Source of the DNA: Linyphia triangularis
Taxonomy: Eukaryota; Arthropoda; Arachnida; Araneae; Linyphiidae
NCBI GenBank assembly: GCA_963978545.1
Contig: OZ021729.1
Span: 11,918,001-11,982,000, forward strand
Reading direction: 5' to 3'
DNA length: 64,000 nucleotides
Both the position numbers and the translations under genes were made by a program. Position 1 is the stretch's first letter. Each line of letters begins with the position of its first letter. The notes below the pieces were generated by a model that searched no databases, was not told the DNA's origin, and saw nothing but the letters and a program-made list of their open reading frames with translations. Of this stretch, positions 60,919 through 64,000 are shown in pieces.

Positions 60919-61333
60919 TTACTAATAAATGCATTTACACCTATTGTTCCTAATGTATATAATCTTAAATAATTGTACTGAATATAAGCCTTGTAATGAA
61001 AATATTCTGAAAAAACAAAAGCAGTATTAAATACACATAGCTAGTATAAATATGAACTAATTAGATTTAAAAGTTTTTAGACAGTTTACACGAAAGTCAG
61101 TTAACGCGAAATATTTCAATGACCCCATTGACTTCGCGTTAACGAGTTTGACTGTATAAAAATATACTTGTTTTTAATTCGTCTTCTACGAGTCGAAGGA
61201 ATAGTTATAGAGTAACACTGATTTAAGTTTAGTTATATAAGTTAAACATTACACGGACAATTCTCTGCGGTACACAGGAGACTTTTTGGCTCTTTTTTGC
61301 ACTCGAAAACAAATTAGAATTCTAAAATTATAA

Positions 61334-61993
61334 TAGACTGAGAGGCGACTGCAATTTTTGGACCCCATCGAACATCATTCTGAATTTTTTATAGAAATGG
61401 AGAAAAGTGAGCAGATTACGAATCCACAGGTCTGCAATGGCAAAAATGGCAGAAACTGGTCAAAAATTGACTTTTAATAAGTTGAACTAAATCCAATTGC
61501 CAAATGCGCCATAACTTGCCAAATAATGAGCATTTTTTTTTATTTGGTAACTCCACCCTTTAATTTTTAATTAAGAAGGTTGCAGACGGTTAATATATCT
61601 GGCGACGGTCTACTTGCATCTATTAAAAGGGAGCCAAGTTGGCAATAAACATTACGTCGCTGATGACGTAACTGATGTCGCCACTTTGACTTACTTTTAA
61701 AAGATACAAGTTTTCCGAGCCAGATATCAGAAATCGTTTGCGCTTTTTCTCATTGAAAATCAAAATGCAGTGGGTTGCCAGACGAAAAAGTTTGTTCTAT
61801 TTTTGGCAAGTTATGACATATTTGGCAATCGGATTTTAATTGAACTCATTCCAAGTCGATTATTGATCAGTTTCGGCCATTTTTGCCACGGCAGACCAGT
61901 GGATTCCTAATCTACACACTTTTCTCTAATTTCTATAAAAAATTCAGAATGATGTTCGATAGGGTCCAAAAATTGCAGTCACCTCTCGGACTC
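61334..61993. mobile_element. PIF/Harbinger-like foldback, family Q, copy 2
   Basis: 660 bp with arms of about 210 bp, from TAGACTGAGAGGCGACTGCA to the complement of GAGTCCGAGAGGTGACTGCA. TAA lies on both sides (61331-61333 and 61994-61996), the 3-bp target typical of PIF/Harbinger. The intact host sequence in F copy 1 (AATTATGATGAATCT) shows the junction. It encodes no transposase. Confidence 0.75.
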
Positions 61994-62148
61994 TAATGAA
62001 TCTATCAGTTATTTATTTTTGTTTTATATAACTCTAGTTTGTGGCAAAGTGATATTGAAAAATTATCATTTTATGTAGGTCATATATCAGTGGAACACAT
62101 CCGTGTCCCGTGCGTCGGTGGATGTATATGCATATTTGACTTAGTTAA

Positions 62149-62873
62149 GGTATACATATACAATTGAGGTGATTTTCTTTAATTTTTAGGTTATAATTTC
62201 AAACTTTTTGGCAGTATATCAGAATTAAAAATGATGTATTTTTATATATAAACTTTTTTTTCCGTCAATTTTTTTTTAATCAGCTAATTACAATTAAAGT
62301 GACTAATTAGGACATTATTAGAACGGACATAAATAAACTTGCAATTAACTTAGAGGTATGATTTTTATTGCAAATAAAAGATAATATATTGACCCATGTT
62401 CCAATGGAGAATTTTGAATTTATCTTCGATATTTATATAATTATAAGTTTTTAAATAAAAAGTTTTAAAAAATTCATATATTTTAACAAAAAATTAAGTT
62501 TAAAATACGCATAAAACAGGTGTTTATAACAATATATATTAGATTCTCAATAGAAAACACATTCACAACTAATGTCTACAAAACAAAATTAGAATTTTGT
62601 AAATCGGACCATTTATTATGAAGTTATGACCGTTGGCGTAAAGTCATATAACACCAAAATATCATTCTTCAGAAAACGCGTTTAAAGTTTACAACACTAA
62701 TGAACGTGACACAAAACAGGTTCACAAAACCCACTGTAATTTAAAAAGTAAATTGAGTCTCAGAAATAAAATGGTATCATTTTAATGGTAATGAATTCGG
62801 GAATGTTTATAAACAAAAACAAAAAATCACAGGTTTGAGTCAAATTTCGCAATTCCTAATGTATATGTATACC
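62149..62873 (+). mobile_element. TTAA-flanked MITE, family P2, copy 2
   Basis: 725 bp matching 17285-18000 throughout, with GGTATACATATACA at the left and TGTATATGTATACC at the right. TTAA is on both sides (62145-62148 and 62874-62877). Non-coding. Confidence 0.85.
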
Positions 62874-62877
62874 TTAA

Positions 62878-63093
62878 TTTTATTTGAGTCTCAGAAATAA
62901 AATGGTATCATTTTAATGGTAATGAATTCGGGAATGTTTATAAACAAACAAAAAAAAAAAAATCACAGGTTTGAGTCAAATTTCGCAATTCCTTTAATGG
63001 TAATGAATTCGGGAATGTTTATAAACAAACAAACAAACAAAAAAAATCACAGGTTTGAGTCAAATTTCGCAATTCCTAATGTATATCTATACC
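62878..63093 (+). repeat. Two further partial copies of the P2 3' end
   Basis: TGAGTCTCAGAAATAAAATG, GGTAATGAATTCGGGAATGT and AGGTTTGAGTCAAATTTCGC recur at about 62878 and, in shorter form, from about 62994, so the 3' end of P2 is present three times in a row. A (CAAA)n tract varies between copies. The last copy ends TATCTATACC without TTAA. Confidence 0.85.
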
Positions 63094-63278
63094 TAAAAAT
63101 AATTATTTTTCCATGTAACTTTGACACCAAGTAATATTATATAAAATAAAAATATAAGAATTATAAAATTAAAATGAATCTAATAGTTATATGTATACAA
63201 GCAGAAAAAAGAACCAAAATGTCCCGTGTGTCAGCCAGATAATTGGCCACATGTATTGTTGTTCTTGGCAATATCGTA

Positions 63279-63677
63279 TTACCACTTTTATATTTTAAAC
63301 TATTCTGAAATCTTAGGCACATTTAGTTGAACCTAATTCAAGAATTACCATCCACTTCCTCCTTTAGCTTTTAAATACCCACCTCGCTTTGTTCAACTGC
63401 ATCCAAAGCACTTACCACTTTTATATTTTAAACTATTCTGAAATCTTAGGCACATTTAGTTGAACCTAATTCAAGAATTACCATCCACTTCCTCCTATAG
63501 CTTTTAAATACCCACCTCGCTTTGTTCAACTGCATCCAAAGCACTTACCACTTTTATATTTTAAACTATTCTGAAATCTTAGGCACATTTAGTTGAACCT
63601 AATTCAAGAATTACCATCCACTTCCTCCTTTAGCTTTTATATACCCACCTCGCTTTGTTCAACTGCGTCCAAAGCAC
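63279..63677 (+). repeat. 133-bp tandem triplication
   Basis: Units start at 63279, 63412 and 63545 and differ at only a few sites, so the event is recent. Each ends CTCGCTTTGTTCAACTGC(A/G)T, CCAAAGCAC. The third unit reads TTTTATATACCC where the first two read TTTTAAATACCC. A 28-codon ATG frame (63693-63779) follows the array, without a recognisable product. Confidence 0.93.
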
Positions 63678-64000
63678 ATGAAGAACAAGCAGATGAGCAA
63701 ACACTTCGCCATGGAAATGTTCAGAAATTCGCACGGGAAAAAATCTCCGACATACCACCGAGATAACTATTGTATATAAATGAAGGATAATGTTGTGTAT
63801 ACTGATGGTGACACTTTACTGTGTGCTACACGAACAATTTCCTGTTCGCGCTAACATTATCATTTGCTGTCTTCTAAATTGGCTCAGCGTGTTTTTCTTG
63901 CACGCAAGAACCGAGCGGTTAATGTGTTTTGTTTAGTACCAAGTTTACCAATGAACAAGACTAAGTTCTGGTTAACTAATAGTTAGAATAACGGTCAAGA
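63678..64000. other. Window end, no recognised gene
   Basis: Balanced composition with a short ATG frame at 63693-63779 (28 codons, starting MSKHFAMEMF) after a TATA-like string about 60 bp upstream. Nothing else was identified before the window ends. Confidence 0.3.

Larger units (their letters stand above)
59239..61154. mobile_element. Pogo/Tigger-like element interrupted by a Helitron
   Basis: Termini CAGTCGAACCCCTTTAATGC and, complemented from the right, CAGTCAAACTCGTTAACGCG resemble pogo/Tigger ends of the Tc1/mariner group. TA follows the right end; TG, not TA, precedes the left. Without the Helitron at 59709-60918 about 706 bp remain, too short for a transposase. The left arm has expanded into a 32-bp array (59256-59411). 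Confidence 0.65.
61255..63248. mobile_element. Foldback element, family F, copy 2, with two nested elements
   Basis: The left arm starts GGACAATTCTCTGCGG and carries TTTTTGGCTCTTTTTTGCAC and AAATTAGAATTCTAAAATTA. The right arm is its counterpart, through AAAAAAGAACCAAAATGTCC to CAGATAATTGGCC. The left arm is broken by the Q element (61334-61993) and the loop by P2 (62149-62873). The short core ATCCGTGTCCCGTGCGTCGG parallels, in reverse orientation, the CCGACGCACGGGCCACTTCC of copy 1. The tRNA-like units of copy 1 are absent. Confidence 0.7.

Noticed and set aside
62916..63134. Frame with repeated MVMNSGMFINK
   Set aside because: The repetition reflects the tandem copies of the P2 3' end.

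Overview
This is a eukaryotic, almost certainly metazoan, gene-desert window. It is strongly A+T-rich throughout and carries two (TA)n tracts of about 100 bp, long poly-A and poly-T runs, minisatellites and many non-autonomous transposons. A tRNA-derived SINE, a Helitron with CTAG termini, TTAA-flanked and hAT/pogo/PIF-like DNA elements, and a broken BED-finger hAT-derived gene start of the type abundant in arthropod genomes together suggest an arthropod, perhaps an arachnid. No sequence comparison was possible, so the lineage is an inference. I see no complete protein gene, rRNA or functional tRNA gene. Nearly all open frames are chance frames inside repeats, and many lack an ATG.

Layout. 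0-12 kb: 21-bp and about 250-bp tandem arrays, a tRNA-like SINE, two copies of a TTAA-flanked palindromic element (family M1), a 455-bp foldback, a six-copy 148-bp array, and a 688-bp TTAA-flanked element (family P1). 11-14 kb: a GC-richer island with one exon-like minus-strand frame plus decayed tandem copies of it, then an 875-bp solo LTR and a (TA)n tract. 15-23 kb: a foldback element (family F) with two tRNA-like units inside, a family-G element split by a TTAA element (family P2), a second (TA)n, and a 63-bp satellite split by a 260-bp TTAA element. 23-36 kb: repeat H, copies of a CTAG-ended element K, two SINEs, an M1 half-copy split by a 181-bp element, and three tandem arrays (three-copy, five-copy and 152-bp). 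36-45 kb: a second solo LTR, another M1, an 86-bp array, a repeat-poor GC-richer stretch (38.9-41.7 kb) with CRE/E2F-like sites, a second G, and an M1 interrupted by a PIF-like foldback. 45-54 kb: a SINE, the BED-finger gene remnant, H, K, AT-rich degenerate repeats, an RFX X-box-like site and two more SINEs. 54-64 kb: a foldback, the third G with a perfect 50-bp palindrome, a 71-bp array, a hAT-type element with an 8-bp duplication, a second P1, a Helitron nested in a pogo-like element, a second F containing a PIF-like element and a P2, and a 133-bp triplication.

The main message is the insertion history. Many insertions have visible target-site duplications, and for several the empty site can be read from another copy of the host repeat in the same window. 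At least five different short families end at TTAA or show remnants of it, which suggests that a TTAA-specific (piggyBac-type) transposase has been active. The best non-repeat leads are the exon-like frame near 11.9-12.0 kb, the CRE/E2F cluster near 41.1 kb and the X-box near 50.4 kb.
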